Shown piece after piece: positions 38,601 to 50,352 of a DNA stretch of 64,000 bases (its first letter is position 1; each line of letters starts with the position of its first letter). The DNA is from Gossypium raimondii (taxonomy: Eukaryota; Streptophyta; Magnoliopsida; Malvales; Malvaceae). The stretch lies in assembly GCF_025698545.1 (NCBI RefSeq), contig NC_068569.1:11594001-11658000 (forward strand), given 5' to 3'. The notes beneath the pieces are model-generated. The model was not told the DNA's origin and made no database searches. It saw only the letters and a list, made by a program, of their open reading frames with translations. Both the position numbers and the translations under genes were made by a program.

Positions 38601-39221
38601 CCCTGAATTCAACCTTTGTAATAAGTGGTTTGATGCAATAGTAAGGCATAGATTCGAACTTTGGAGACAACATTGTTAGGAGGAACAGCTACGAACTAGA
38701 ACGAACCTAAATAATACCAAAAATTTATGAATGCATTCAGACAAGACCATACCTGAAAATACCCTGACTAAATTTTATCATAACAAAGAGGAATGGGGAA
38801 CCCAAGTGCTATCACCAAGTTGTAGATTCATCAAAAACATATTGTTTCCATGTTTTTCATTCTTGATAGCTGTCCATACTCCCACTTTCGGAGTGCTTTA
38901 TGGTACACCAATTCGACACAGTAACATGAATCAAAGAAAAATATAGCCAAGGTGCTACTACCGCCTAACCATTATTTCTTTTTTCCCACTAAGACCGTAT
39001 AATGCATACATGTAAACCTAGCATGGTGTTAGGGGGAAAATGACATAATTCCCCCAGGTAACCTCGAACTCCTTCATGCGGTCCGATACTTACAGTTTTC
39101 TTTCATACATATAATAATCAGGAAAGCACACAAATTTTAAGCAACAGAAATAATTGTGTGACCTGATTTTGATAGGATGATATATCTCCAAGCAAATTGC
39201 CTCTACTCCATTATTCTCACT
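35645..39221. other. Intergenic DNA downstream of MIR167
   Basis: AT-rich, with no supported gene. Part of the first few hundred bases may be MIR167 transcript. A 99-codon open frame on the minus strand at 38374-38673 is isolated and matches no family I recognise. Confidence 0.45.
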
Positions 39222-42200
39222 TCAAGTCTTTGATGCTACAGAATATTTTCTTCGTTTTGGTTCCGGCTCTCCTAACTGCAGTGAGACATAAATCTCCTCA
39301 TCTGATCCATTCCTTAATGCTGAAAGATTTCTAGATTCCACATTTCCATTTCCCTGTTGGTTATTAACGGGAGACCTTCCGTTGGAACTAGGGATAAATT
39401 GATGTTCCACATTAGAGCCTGCTTCAACCCTATCTTCAGCTCTATGTTCGGTACACATGATTGGTAGCACAAGCCCTTGCCAGGACTTGTCTTCAGTCAG
39501 AACTTGCTGGATATTTAAATTAATTGGCTCCAAGTTTTCTTCAATCCTATCCTTGGATGGAACCCGGACCAGAGGAGAAGACTCCCCAACCGTAGAATCC
39601 ATCCCAGCTGCGGAAGCATTTCTTTGATCTTGCACTGCAGCTGTGTCAGTAATGAAGACAAATAGATAGCGTCAATGCCGCAGTTCAAGACCAGATGCAA
39701 AAAATATTAACCATAAAGGTACAAGAGACCTTTTCCCCACTTCTTATCTTTTTCTATTTACACTTCATTTTGCTTGATAGTGAGACATTCTACCTAAATT
39801 ACCGCATATCTAAAGTCCCTAAATAATAAATGATATGAAGGAAAAGTAAGGGATATAACACCAGTACTCAAAAGTGAAATAAACCTTTCACACTAAAATA
39901 CCGCTTGATTAATATTTTCATTATCATTCAGTGAATGTTGGAGTCTATATACTTTTTAACCTTTACAGCCATTGGAAATGGAACTCCCATTTCAACATGT
40001 AATTTGCTTGGCAGGAACTATAGTTTGCAGCACGATTGTTTTGAGAATACATACCTTGAAGCCCCTCATTGGTTGTGATGAGATCAAGTTCAAGGAGGTC
40101 TAGAAGACGTCCAAGATCAACTCCGCTAGTCCAATTTTCTGGGGGTTGGCCAACTTTGAGTTTCAACCGACCCCTGTTAGCAGTCCCACCCCAAATGATC
40201 CCAACAGGCTGTGGCTTCTCCCCATTCTGACCCTTTAATAGTATGAGGCTTCCACTGTCTCCTTCAAGGTCAAAAGTCTGCTGGTTCTCGCCAACTACAA
40301 GGAAATCAGTAAAAAAACAGATCCCTTTCTCATCATTGTACTCTAAAGCATATGCCATTATTGTCCCAATGGTCAAGCCGGAGCTTCTTCCCACTTTGAC
40401 GACTTGCCTCCCAATGAGACTGCTGATTGGAGATTGCAAGTCTATGATATGGACATCACAGATCTGACCTATGCCTTTTATAGTTGTAGTTACATTGTTC
40501 ATATTGAAATCATCAGCAAACGGAATAAAAGCCCCATCTGCCCGCACAAATGTTTCTGCAGGAGGACCAAACCGTAATGGGCATGTAAGGGAGTCAGGAC
40601 GCAATGAAAAATGCATTAGTACCAATGTAAAGTTAAACATAGCATCCTTCAGGATTATGAAACCTGATAAATCTTTGATGAAATTGATCGTAGCATCCTG
40701 ATACGAGTTCAATTTCTATCATTTATTTTTGCTTAAATTTTCTAACGCAATGATTAACGGCAGAAAAATAAAATTAGAACTGCATTACCTGGATTTATAC
40801 CAGCAAAGATTCCATACCAAAGGTCATCGGTGATAAATGAGGTTGCCCGCTCTACGGCACCAAGGTAAACTCCAGGCCCAAGGTTGGGCGGTAAAGGATG
40901 AAACATCTTCTGATTTGGGTAGTCCAAGTCAACTGCAACATGCCGATTTGTAAGAAAACCTACCTGCCGATTTCCTGTTCGGCTCCTCACAATAGCACCC
41001 AGTGTTCCATATGTCTCTTGGCTGGCAACCTACATGTGCAAGGAGGAACTGAGTGCAAGACAAGTAAAGAGTTATATCAACATTTCTCAAGAAGTCCAGG
41101 GCAGAGTATGAGAGGGAAAAAGCCATTTTTTCATCTAAAGGATTTGGGATGGAGTTCGAAAAGGAACTGTACACATGATGCCAGCAAAAAGATACCAAGC
41201 AAATCTAGAATGAGAACTCAAGCTTGAAGTTGTCGAAATGTCTCCACATCTAAGACGGAGAGATAGATGATTGATTCAGTGACAGTTGTAGCATAAATAA
41301 ATCATTAACAAAGCATACCACCTTCAACACTTCATTAATATTTGCAGTAGAAAACAGGTAACTCTGAAATCAAGTTTCTAGCAAAATGTTGTCAAAAAAC
41401 CCACAGTTAACCTTTTACATACTGCCATATTCATTATCAAGCTGACAACTTCAACTGTGCAGCAAGATGTAAAGCGAAATGAATTAAAGCATCGGATAGT
41501 CATAGAGAATCATTCAAATGGCTATTAGAATTTTTTAAGGCAACAAAAGAGGAAGTGACTATTTAAGAACGAGTCTTTCCCCATAACAATATTCGGACAG
41601 CAAGCAAATATGCTAGGGACTAGAATATGAGATTGCATGGCATTAGAAAAATTTCCATCAAGTGGTTGAAAAGATTCAACATGTCAGAAAAGGACTCTTT
41701 GCCAATGTATAGTTATTACCAAAATGACGATGCAGGTAATATGGATGATACAATACAGGGCAGAAATTCAGAAAAAGACTACGAGGAAAGTTCTACCATG
41801 CCACTCTTCATGGTATTCCAACAGAATAGCTCCTTAAACTTATTCTCGAGACCACTTTTTGCAGAATTTCTCACAATATTGTTCATACTATGGTCAAAAG
41901 AATACCAAAACTTTATCTACTCTCATTATTCTTTACATTGTTATGGATAGTTGAGAAGGATTTAGTTTTTACAATTCAATGACCAGTATGATAAGAGCCA
42001 AGAGCAATACGTATAAGATTGTGAGTTTTCAACATTAACATCAGCATATATGTAAGAATAATGCAAGCATAAGAAGAAAGCGTGTGAATTAGAAATTTTA
42101 AGGATCATGGTGGCTTGGTTAGTACGAGCACCACCAGGACTCTAAAGTTTTGTCCCAGAGAAAAAAAAAAGTTACTGCAACAAAATTACTATTCTGAAGA

Positions 42201-43392
42201 TGATAAACTCAATACTTCATATTTACAAACATTAGCAGTAATATGCTATCAGATACTTAGGAATGGTAAAAAAAATGTTGTGATCAAGAAACCATAAACG
42301 AATAAAATGCTTGCAATTGTTCATCCCACAAGGAAACAATGTTAACCACATACTTGAAGACATTAAGATACAATAAAATCATAAATACCTTTTCTTCATT
42401 TAATAAATCTATATATTTAAGCACTGAATGTCTTTGAGTGCCCATCAAATCACCAAGTTGTACATACATAATAAGAACAATTACCTGTGAACCAGAACCA
42501 ATGACTGGATCACTTCCCCTAAAGCCATCTACAAGCTCAGTATATAATTGCTCTTTTGGAGTTGCAGCAGGTGCACCATAATAAGAAAACTCCACCACAT
42601 CTACATCACACCACACACCTCCTGGCCCCTGACACAATATTTTAAACAAACATTTTAACTTTCCATGCAACAGATAAGTCTATTCAAGAAAGGTTAGTCA
42701 TACATTTGAAATTTCTTGATCAGATCTATGCTGTTTAGAAACTTTCAAAACTATCAACAATTCACAACTTTAAATAAATCAAATCTGACATGAAATAGTG
42801 AATTTCCCGCAGATATTGTACCACCACATTAGCAGCTATTGATAAGTGAAGCCAAAAAGTGTTTGAAAAATAAGTGAAGCGAAGGGCATAAACTTACCTC
42901 AAGAGCAGCAGGTAAGCATTGAAACTGGCTAAGCCATTGCCTGTGAACTTTACGAGCAACAAAGACAAGAATAGCTGGTATATCTGTCAAAACACCCCGT
43001 CGAATACGGAACCCAATTGCTGTGCCAAGACTAAACCTGCGCAGCTTTTTACTGTGAAATGCTCTAATGGTCATCAACTCAAGTAAGGTGGTTGCTTGCT
43101 GCCCTGATGGTAACCGTCCAAGAGTTTCTGGCAACACACCTTTCTGTAGGTTCCCAAAATAGTTTGCTCTATCTTCTGCCGCATCAATTAATCGACTTGA
43201 AGTAGGCCATGAGAAGTAGGCAGCATTGCTCTCGGGATGCTGAGTGCCGGATGCAAAGGGTTGAATAGGTGAAGGACTTGATGAAGGCATATTAACATGG
43301 TTGCAGCAATTCCTTTCCAAATCTAAAGCGGATTCCTCTGATTCTGTTGATCCAGAGTTATGAAATCTTAAATCCAATCTGGTCCGCTCCAT
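39222..43392 (-). CDS. NAL1: NARROW LEAF 1-like trypsin-like serine protease domain protein
   Basis: Five coding exons: 42898-43392, 42485-42628, 40789-41029, 40055-40555 and 39222-39640, all GT-AG, totalling 1800 bp and 599 residues (rice NAL1 is about 580). The trypsin-like fold has the expected triad: His243 in LTNRHVAVDL, Asp300 in FVRADGAF, Ser394 in EGDSGSL. The N-terminus is Ser-rich and probably disordered. The C-terminal tail is polar, with LQLGEPEPKRRK combining a possible EAR-like motif and a basic nuclear signal. NAL1 proteins control leaf width and auxin transport in rice, and act in the nucleus and cytoplasm. A 5' untranslated exon likely ends at 44270, where GTGAGT follows, leaving an intron of up to 0.9 kb in the 5' UTR. 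Confidence 0.92.
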
Positions 43393-44269
43393 CGTTCAGC
43401 TCTCTTAAACCATATAATTCAATTTGTCTCAAAACTCAGAACATATCTTACTAATATAAAGCAAACCAAACTTAGTTATTCGATTACATGCAATTCTACT
43501 GATAATACCAAAAGTGGAAAAATTGATAGTTATTAAGTAGATAAACAATTGTAGTTAAATGGCAAACCAGAACAACTGCAAATGGCAAAAGATCAAATGA
43601 AAAAAATAAGAGAGAAATAAGATTCAAGAGCTGTGAACTCTAACCCCTTACAGAGAGAGAATACTAATACAATACAAATCTATGAAATGTTAATCCTAGC
43701 TAACTTATTAAATATGGATAGATTCGATAGAACAGATAACTACCCTATAATCAATAATTTACACAAATAAATAAATAAATAGAAACAAAAACAGGACATC
43801 ATTACATTCAATGTCCAGTGGCCATAGAAGGAGGAAAATCCTTCCAAGAGTGTTTTCAAAACTGAAAGCTAATCCAGATGGAATGATGATATCATCCTCT
43901 CCAAGCTGGAAGAGGCATGTAAGAGTGTGAGAGAAAATATGACCAATGGGGATAACAGGTTTGATATCAGCAGAGAGATAAACAATAGCCAAAATAGATA
44001 CCCTTTTTATTGGAGGATGTTGAAAAGAAGTGAAGCAAAATTTTGAACCTTTCGGATATGGCTATTTTAGGAGTTGAGCAATAATGGACTAATGAAAACC
44101 CAGAAAGCTAAAAGGCAACAATTCAACATATTAAATCCCCGGAAATTATTAAAAAAATAATTAAAAACTCAAAAGAAGAGATAAAATATTTGGACAAATT
44201 TAGATGCAAACCCAGCAAAAGATATAACCTTTATCGAGAATCCTAAGCATATAGTAAGCTAAAACTCAC

Positions 44270-44335
44270 CTATAAACAATGATGGAGCTGGTATAGAGGA
44301 CTCCAAGTCAAGCCCTTTGGAGATTTCCATGCTTT
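44270..44335 (-). other. Probable 5' untranslated exon of the NAL1-like gene
   Basis: On the minus strand this stretch ends ...TTTATAG and is followed by the strong donor GTGAGTTTT. It contains no start codon in frame with the protein. The upstream limit is a guess. It is inferred from the donor and position; transcript data would settle it. Confidence 0.4.
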
Positions 44336-44340
44336 AGTGA

Positions 44341-45998
44341 CACTCACTGTGACTGTGTTATTCTATTTGTATCTCCACGAAAAGAAAAAAGAAAAGAGAA
44401 GCACTGAATTTAGAAAGATTGAAGCTTTTTTCTTAGTAAAGGAAAGAAAGATGGCTCTAATAAGAGAGAGAAAGAGAAAAGGCCCCAAATATCTGCTAGC
44501 TGCTACTTGCTATAGTGTTGTGGCCAAGCAAATATATATTTTTTCTTCTTGTTGTTGTCAATAGCAAAATTTTAAATTAATAAATAGAGATATTACATAT
44601 TGCATTACGGAATATAGACTTATCTAGGAACTATTCCAATGATGAGATTTTTAATGTGGAAAATATAAATAAAATTGGGAGAAAAAGAAAAGAAAATACC
44701 TTTCTTTCTTTCTTTCATTTATTCAGTCTTCATTTCATTGAATGGTGGAAAAGAAAGTGCAAGCATGATAAAGAGAAAATATATAATGGAGGAAGAAATG
44801 GGGCAAAGAGTAAAATAACTCTTTTCTCTTTTTTTTTCTTAGACATTGATATTTTTAGAATAATGGAGAAAAAAATAGGGGCCATCCATATTTGCTCCCC
44901 AAAAGCAGCACAAATTCTTCTCCGAAATAATTCTAAATCCCACCTATTCATTCATTTTCAGATTTAGGATTTTAGTAGTAATAATCTTTTTTCTTGAATT
45001 TCCCTTATTATCATCTTTGATTTTTTTGCTTTTGGTTATTGGGATAGAGATAATTAAAATATATTTGAGGTTATGATTTAAAGGTTGGGTCGTTATCATA
45101 TAATATAAGATAGAAAATAGATGTAGTGTGGGGGCATATGGGGTCAAATTTGGTGGTTGAAGAAGCCCTCAACATCCCCAATTTATTATTATTGTTTTTA
45201 TCACTTTTACTTTTTTTTCTCTCTCATTTAATGGGTTTTATCTAAAAGAGATTTTCCATTACTAGCATCATACACTTACTCAGGAGTACAAATTAATTAA
45301 GCTTGAATGGACATAAATTAAATTTGCAGAATGTCACCGCATAATTGGCAAAACTAAGGAATTATCAAATTTTATCCTAAAGTTTTATAGAAATCAAATT
45401 GCCAAGATTTAAAGTGGAATATAATGCAGCAATAGAATAGAAAAGTTTGTGGGGGGAGAGGACATATTTCAGGTACAGTTCGTTCATGACTTGTAGTATA
45501 TGATTATTTTTTATTTTGCATCATTGATTAGAAATGGAGGAAGTGAAAGGGTCCATGGAGAAAAGTTCAACATTGCAATTATTGAATCCATGTACCCAAT
45601 GAAACATATGGATTCCCACCACAATTCACCCATCGCTCATTTTGTGACACCACTCACTTTGAGGCCTTTTTGGTCAAGTCTTTTGCTCCTCATTTCTTCT
45701 TCTTTTAATCTTTCTTTTGGATTGGATTAAATTCGCATAATTCTTCGACCTTGTTTTGTTTTTTTTTTTTAATTAATAAATCATTTTTATTTTATTTTAT
45801 TTTAAAAAGTTTAAAACCTTTTCCTTTATATAATAAAAACTTTTAGTACTAGTTACTACGTGGCACACGCCCTTAGCTTTTGATATATCATCATCATCAT
45901 CATAAACAATCTTGTGATAAGTGATACCTTTTCTTCCTCTTTTTTTCAATGATTTGGATCTTTTTGATCGAAGCGTGACGCGGTCGCATACAATAAAC
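44341..45998. other. Intergenic region, divergent promoters
   Basis: AT-rich DNA between the minus-strand NAL1-like gene and the plus-strand CHCH gene. It has pyrimidine- and purine-rich patches (44690-44840) and a (CAT)n-like run near 45890. No supported gene. Confidence 0.5.
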
Positions 45999-46274
45999 AT
46001 GGAAGAAGCCGGCCGCGATCGAACCGGGTGCGAGAATCTCCAGAGGGCGCTAAGCGAGTGCCACCAACGTTTCGGACCTGGTGCGACGCGGGACGCGGCC
46101 TGTCGGCACTTGAACCGAGCCCTAGCGGAGTGCTTGGTCTCGTTTGTGTGCCCCGAAGAATCGGAGGCGGTTAGGACACTGTGCGGCAGCGGCGGAACCC
46201 GGCTGAAGCGGTCCCAGTGCCAGCAGGCCCAGCTTTCTCTCTCAGTCTGCATTTCTTCTCATCAACCAGATTGA
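45999..46274 (+). CDS. CHCH-domain (CX9C) protein, Cox19-like family
   Basis: A single-exon frame of 91 residues. The start is the ATG at 45999; the frame is open further upstream but has no ATG. Cysteines fall in four pairs: C11-x9-C21, C35-x9-C45, C51-x10-C62 and C74-x9-C84. The first two form a classic twin CX9C coiled-coil-helix-coiled-coil-helix, as in proteins imported into the mitochondrial intermembrane space by the Mia40 route. Cox19-like factors help assemble cytochrome c oxidase, and plants have several such small proteins. I cannot tell which member this is. The coding region is distinctly GC-rich compared with the flanks. Confidence 0.8.
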   Translation: MEEAGRDRTGCENLQRALSECHQRFGPGATRDAACRHLNRALAECLVSFVCPEESEAVRTLCGSGGTRLKRSQCQQAQLSLSVCISSHQPD

Positions 46275-46968
46275 ACGATCCTGAGATTCTTTTCCCTTAG
46301 GAAATTACCATTTTGACCTCTTTTGAGGAGAAGAGTGATACAAAGTTTGTATTTGTTGGTAAATAACATCAGAATTTTATGGTTTATACACATAGATTAT
46401 TAACAGTGTGATTACTTCTGAATGGCGTTTATATCATTTCAAATATTGAATTTAGATTACATTTCATCACTTCTGGATAGCTAATAAAGTTTTATCTTTT
46501 ATTATTTTTCATTTGCATTTCATATATATACGCCTCTCTCTCTCTCTCTCTCTATAGACCACCAAGAATTTTCTGTTCCTCTAAGCTCGAACCACCCAGA
46601 ACTGGAAAACTTCAGATGTCCATAACTAAGATGAATATTTCATTAGTTTTAATCACCAATGACACTGTAAAACTTTGATTAGATACAAATATATATAATT
46701 CCATATACTGCTTGTATGCATATTAAGCTGATTATCAAAGAAAATACTGAAGCGACCATCGTTCCCCTTCCAGGTATTTATTGGTAACTAAAAACAACCT
46801 GCCACAATGTAAAAACTAAAAACTTTGATCTACGAGAGTATAACATATAATCGTCTTTTCCAGAATTAATTCATCTTAAATGCAAGGGGAGTTGTCGACC
46901 GCAACAGCGAGCATCGGTGCATCATTGAACAAAATAAACAAGAGCTTCTACTATGGGATACATACTTC
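46275..46968. other. Convergent 3' flanks
   Basis: Sequence between the ends of the CHCH gene (+) and the reductase gene (-). It holds a (CT)n run at about 46533-46552. It probably contains both 3' UTRs. No other gene is seen. Confidence 0.5.
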
Positions 46969-48472
46969 CTAAGCAGTAAACCGTGCTCGGTCATGAGGAG
47001 AAGAATAGTCACTATTTGGGCCAACAGGGATTATCCCGAATGGATTTATAGAAGGGTGGCTACCATAGTAGTGGCGCTTGATGTGTTGCACATTCACCGT
47101 GCTGCTCATGCCTGGAATTTGGTAAATGTCCTTGGTATAGTTGTACAAATTCGGGTACTCCCGTAGAAGCTTTTTGTTGCACTTGAAATGTACGACATAG
47201 ACCTGTTATGAAAACAAACTCGTCATCAATGGGCATGAAACGATTTTATTGCAAAGATGTCAAGGTTTTCCATCTTTTTTTCAAAAAGAAAATCAAAGCT
47301 TTTTTCCTTTGCCTCTGTCTGAGTCTCAAGCAATGAACGTTAATGGTCACCATTGAAGGTGTTTTTAGTTTATCTCAAATACATAATATTAGAAAGCTGT
47401 ACGGGCAAAATGAAATACCTCATCGAATCTTATGAGGGTTACAAACAGTCGAATATCTGCCTCGGTTAGAATGTTTCCACAAAGGTACCGCTGCTTGGAA
47501 AGAATCTCCTCACATTGGTCCAAAGCGTCATATAGTTGTTTTACAGCCTGATGGTCCAATGACAATACATGCTTTAGAGAAGAATATAACTCTTTCAAGA
47601 ATGTAAAGACCGACAAGTCTCACATTGAACCGAAGATAACAACCACATGAAAATACCTCATCATAAGGCTCTTGTTTTCTAGCAAACCCACATTTGTAAA
47701 CACCGTTATTGATTCCGCTGTATATCCACTCATTCGTCTTGTCAATTTCGGCTCTCAAATGTGGAGGATATAGGTCCACAGCAGGATTCTCAGCTATATC
47801 GTTGAATTCGGTATTAAGCATGCGGATTATCTCAGCACTCTCGTTACTAACAATAGTCTTGAACTTCTTGTCCCATAGGACCTATAATATAACAGAAAGC
47901 ACAAAATAAATTGAAAGAACTTGAACATGGAAATGTAACGGAAAAACAGAATGAGAGCTGGGAGGTGCTTTTAATACTTTATGAACTTACAGGGACTGTG
48001 TACTTCCCAGTATAGTTCGTACTTGCAAGCTCGTATAGTTCCCTTATGCTCTTTGCTCCGTTAAAGGGGTTGGGTGCAGCACCTGGCTCTTCTGTATCAG
48101 AAGTGGGAAAAACCCATCCCATGTGCTCATCAGTTTCCTTTGTCCTTTCCCATATGGGTTTGACTGACTGGTGAACAATTGAACAACAAAAGATCATTAG
48201 CTTTATGACAGATTTAATCAAACTACAAGAGCTTAAAATACATGGCATGATTCACCCACCGTAAAACCAATGGCCTTGTCAAGTCCTTTGACCTTCAAGT
48301 ATGCAAGACACCTGGAAGCCCAAGGGCAAGCATAAGATACATACAAATGATACCTTCCTGACTCAGGTGGAAACTGAGAACTAGGGTCTCGAGAGATGAA
48401 GTTACGAAATGTTGAGGCAGTTCTCATAAAAGCCCCAGAATCTGACATTTCATCCAGTGCAGATCGAGCCAT
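46969..48472 (-). CDS. Glutathionyl-hydroquinone reductase (GST omega-like / ECM4-YqjG type)
   Basis: Five coding exons: 48260-48472, 47991-48167, 47657-47881, 47419-47547 and 46969-47202, all GT-AG, totalling 978 bp and 325 residues. The enzyme reduces glutathionyl-hydroquinones to hydroquinone with release of glutathione disulfide. The catalytic Cys49 lies in [10 protein letters not shown], as the family requires. The [14 protein letters not shown] stretch and the C-terminal all-helical domain ([18 protein letters not shown]) are typical. No transit peptide is evident, so it is probably cytosolic. A 5' untranslated exon likely ends at 49205 (donor GTAAGA), with the coding exon beginning at 48484. 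Arabidopsis has this gene next to the PPR gene At4g19890 as I recall, as it is here. Confidence 0.92.
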
Positions 48473-48797
48473 TTGACAAGTACGCTGAAAAAAAAAGCAT
48501 CATTTCAAAAACTTGTGACTTCTCAAAGTCCAACAAAATCATGCAATCTTCAAGATTCAAATAATAAGCAAGAAGACTTTCTCAACCCCAAAACATAAGT
48601 GCGGTCCTTTGTCTTAAATTTCCCATATAAATCTTGTTTATATATTTCTTTCAATGAATTCTCTCTATCCTGTTTCTGTATAATCAAGGAAACTTGACTC
48701 ATTCAGCTATTAGCTGGAGAGTAAAATATTTACCATGAAATGAAGTTCATCATCATTCAAGGCAATAAATTGAATTTACATATGATGCATCAAGAAA

Positions 48798-48824
48798 ATT
48801 TATATATATATATATATATATATA
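48798..48824. repeat. (TA)n microsatellite
   Basis: About 13 TA units inside the presumed 5'-UTR intron of the reductase gene. Similar shorter runs lie near 20860 and 33727. Confidence 0.85.
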
Positions 48825-49204
48825 TATCAGTTCGAGCAAATAAAGCAAGCCTAAAAATAGAAACCGTTTTTACTCGTAAGACAGGGAGTAAAATTTACTA
48901 GATAAAAAGCACATATGGTCTAAATTCCTCAACATGCACCAAAGATTAACTAGTTCTCCTACTGTTTATCCCATTATTAATAACAAACAATATGAATTTG
49001 TCAAAAGATTGAATAGAGATATGATAGAAACCCATTATCATCAAAAGAGATCTGAACTAAACAATAACCCATCACCTTTGTTTCTCGGCAGCAAGTTAAA
49101 ATATTCAAGAGTAGGTAAAGAGACTAACGGAAACGATACAGCGTATAAACTAAAACCCAGAAATATAAAGTCAAGAGAGATCAAAACTAAAGCAGAAGTC
49201 TTAC

Positions 49205-49285
49205 CTTGAAAGCAAACAATGAGAGAGTGGAGTTGTTGGTACCGAATAATGACGGGGTTTTGCAAAAGAAAGGGAGCATGGGCTT
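49205..49285 (-). other. Probable 5' untranslated exon of the reductase gene
   Basis: On the minus strand, sequence ending TTGCTTTCAAG is followed by GTAAGACTT. The matching acceptor (T-rich tract then CAG) is just upstream of the start codon, at 48485. The 5' limit is uncertain. A (TA)n run near 48798-48824 lies in the intron. Confidence 0.45.
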
Positions 49286-49289
49286 TTTA

Positions 49290-50352
49290 TAATGGTCCTT
49301 TATATTTATGTGTTTCGGGGCTCCTATAAATACCCTTTTATCTTGGTCTTGGCTGCTTAAATTAACAGATGCAATGCATCTGACCTTTGAGGAGGCTAAA
49401 ACAAATGCTGCTATATATATAATAATATCAGTAGTTGTAACAAAAGCGATGACATCAGAAAAAGCTAAGATCTTTTGGACTTTGACTATATGAGCTGCTA
49501 AGACAATTCATTTAGGGGGAAAAAATTATGATGAAACATTGACATCATTCAAGGACAAATCAGTTTTAACATTTATCACTGGGATTTGAGAGGTTTAAAA
49601 GAAAGAAAAAGAAACTGTTTTCACACTTTGTCCTCTTCGGATATGTTATGTTTTAATGACTCTAGTTGAATGTTTTTAGTTGTATTTGCGGTTCTTCTCA
49701 AGACTCTTTATTGCCACTATTGCAAGATGATGCTAGTGATATGGTTGTATTTCGCACTATTTACTAGTTTTTAATGTCATGTTCTTTTTTCTACCAACAA
49801 AAGAACACGATTTAGAGGTTAGAAAGTTTTAAAATGATGATAAGAATTAGAGTATCTTTAAAGGTTTTGCATTGTAAGTGAGCTAGGAATTAATTATTGG
49901 ACAACTAAAGTTAGTTCCTAGGATGGTAACAATAACAAAGGTTTGCCCCTTTCTTTCCTGGAAACAAAGCCTTCGAATCCTAACATCTTACTAACAGCAT
50001 CCGCTAAGACTTGAGAGGATAAACAGGGAAATTCATTTTGCCATTCAATGTGATCGATGCAAACTTTTTATTTTTGTTTTCACAAAATAAAGTTATAATA
50101 ATGCATTCCTCAATACATGAGGAGCACTAAATTATCCAGTAGGCAGGTCCTTTGAATTTTCAGTTGACAGCAGAAATGCCAATGGACGGGAAAGGAACTG
50201 AAGAATCTCGAACCACCAAGGAAAAAGGGATCGAAAGATTGACTTCTTTTTGAAAAATTCAGAAAAGGGAACTTCATGTCTTGACACGTTACCTGCTTCA
50301 GCAGAAAAGCTTTTGATTGATTACATAGACCATTTGCCCTACAGCCAGGTTG
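49290..50352. other. Intergenic region upstream of the reductase gene and downstream of the PPR gene
   Basis: Promoter side of the reductase and 3' side of the PPR gene, which lie on the same strand. No repeat or gene that I can support. Confidence 0.5.

Noticed and set aside
38374-38673. 99-codon open frame on the minus strand
   Set aside because: It has no recognised domain, neighbour or splice context. The composition resembles AT-rich intergenic DNA.
41627-41950. 107-codon frame on the + strand
   Set aside because: It lies in intron 2 of the NAL1-like gene on the opposite strand and resembles no protein.
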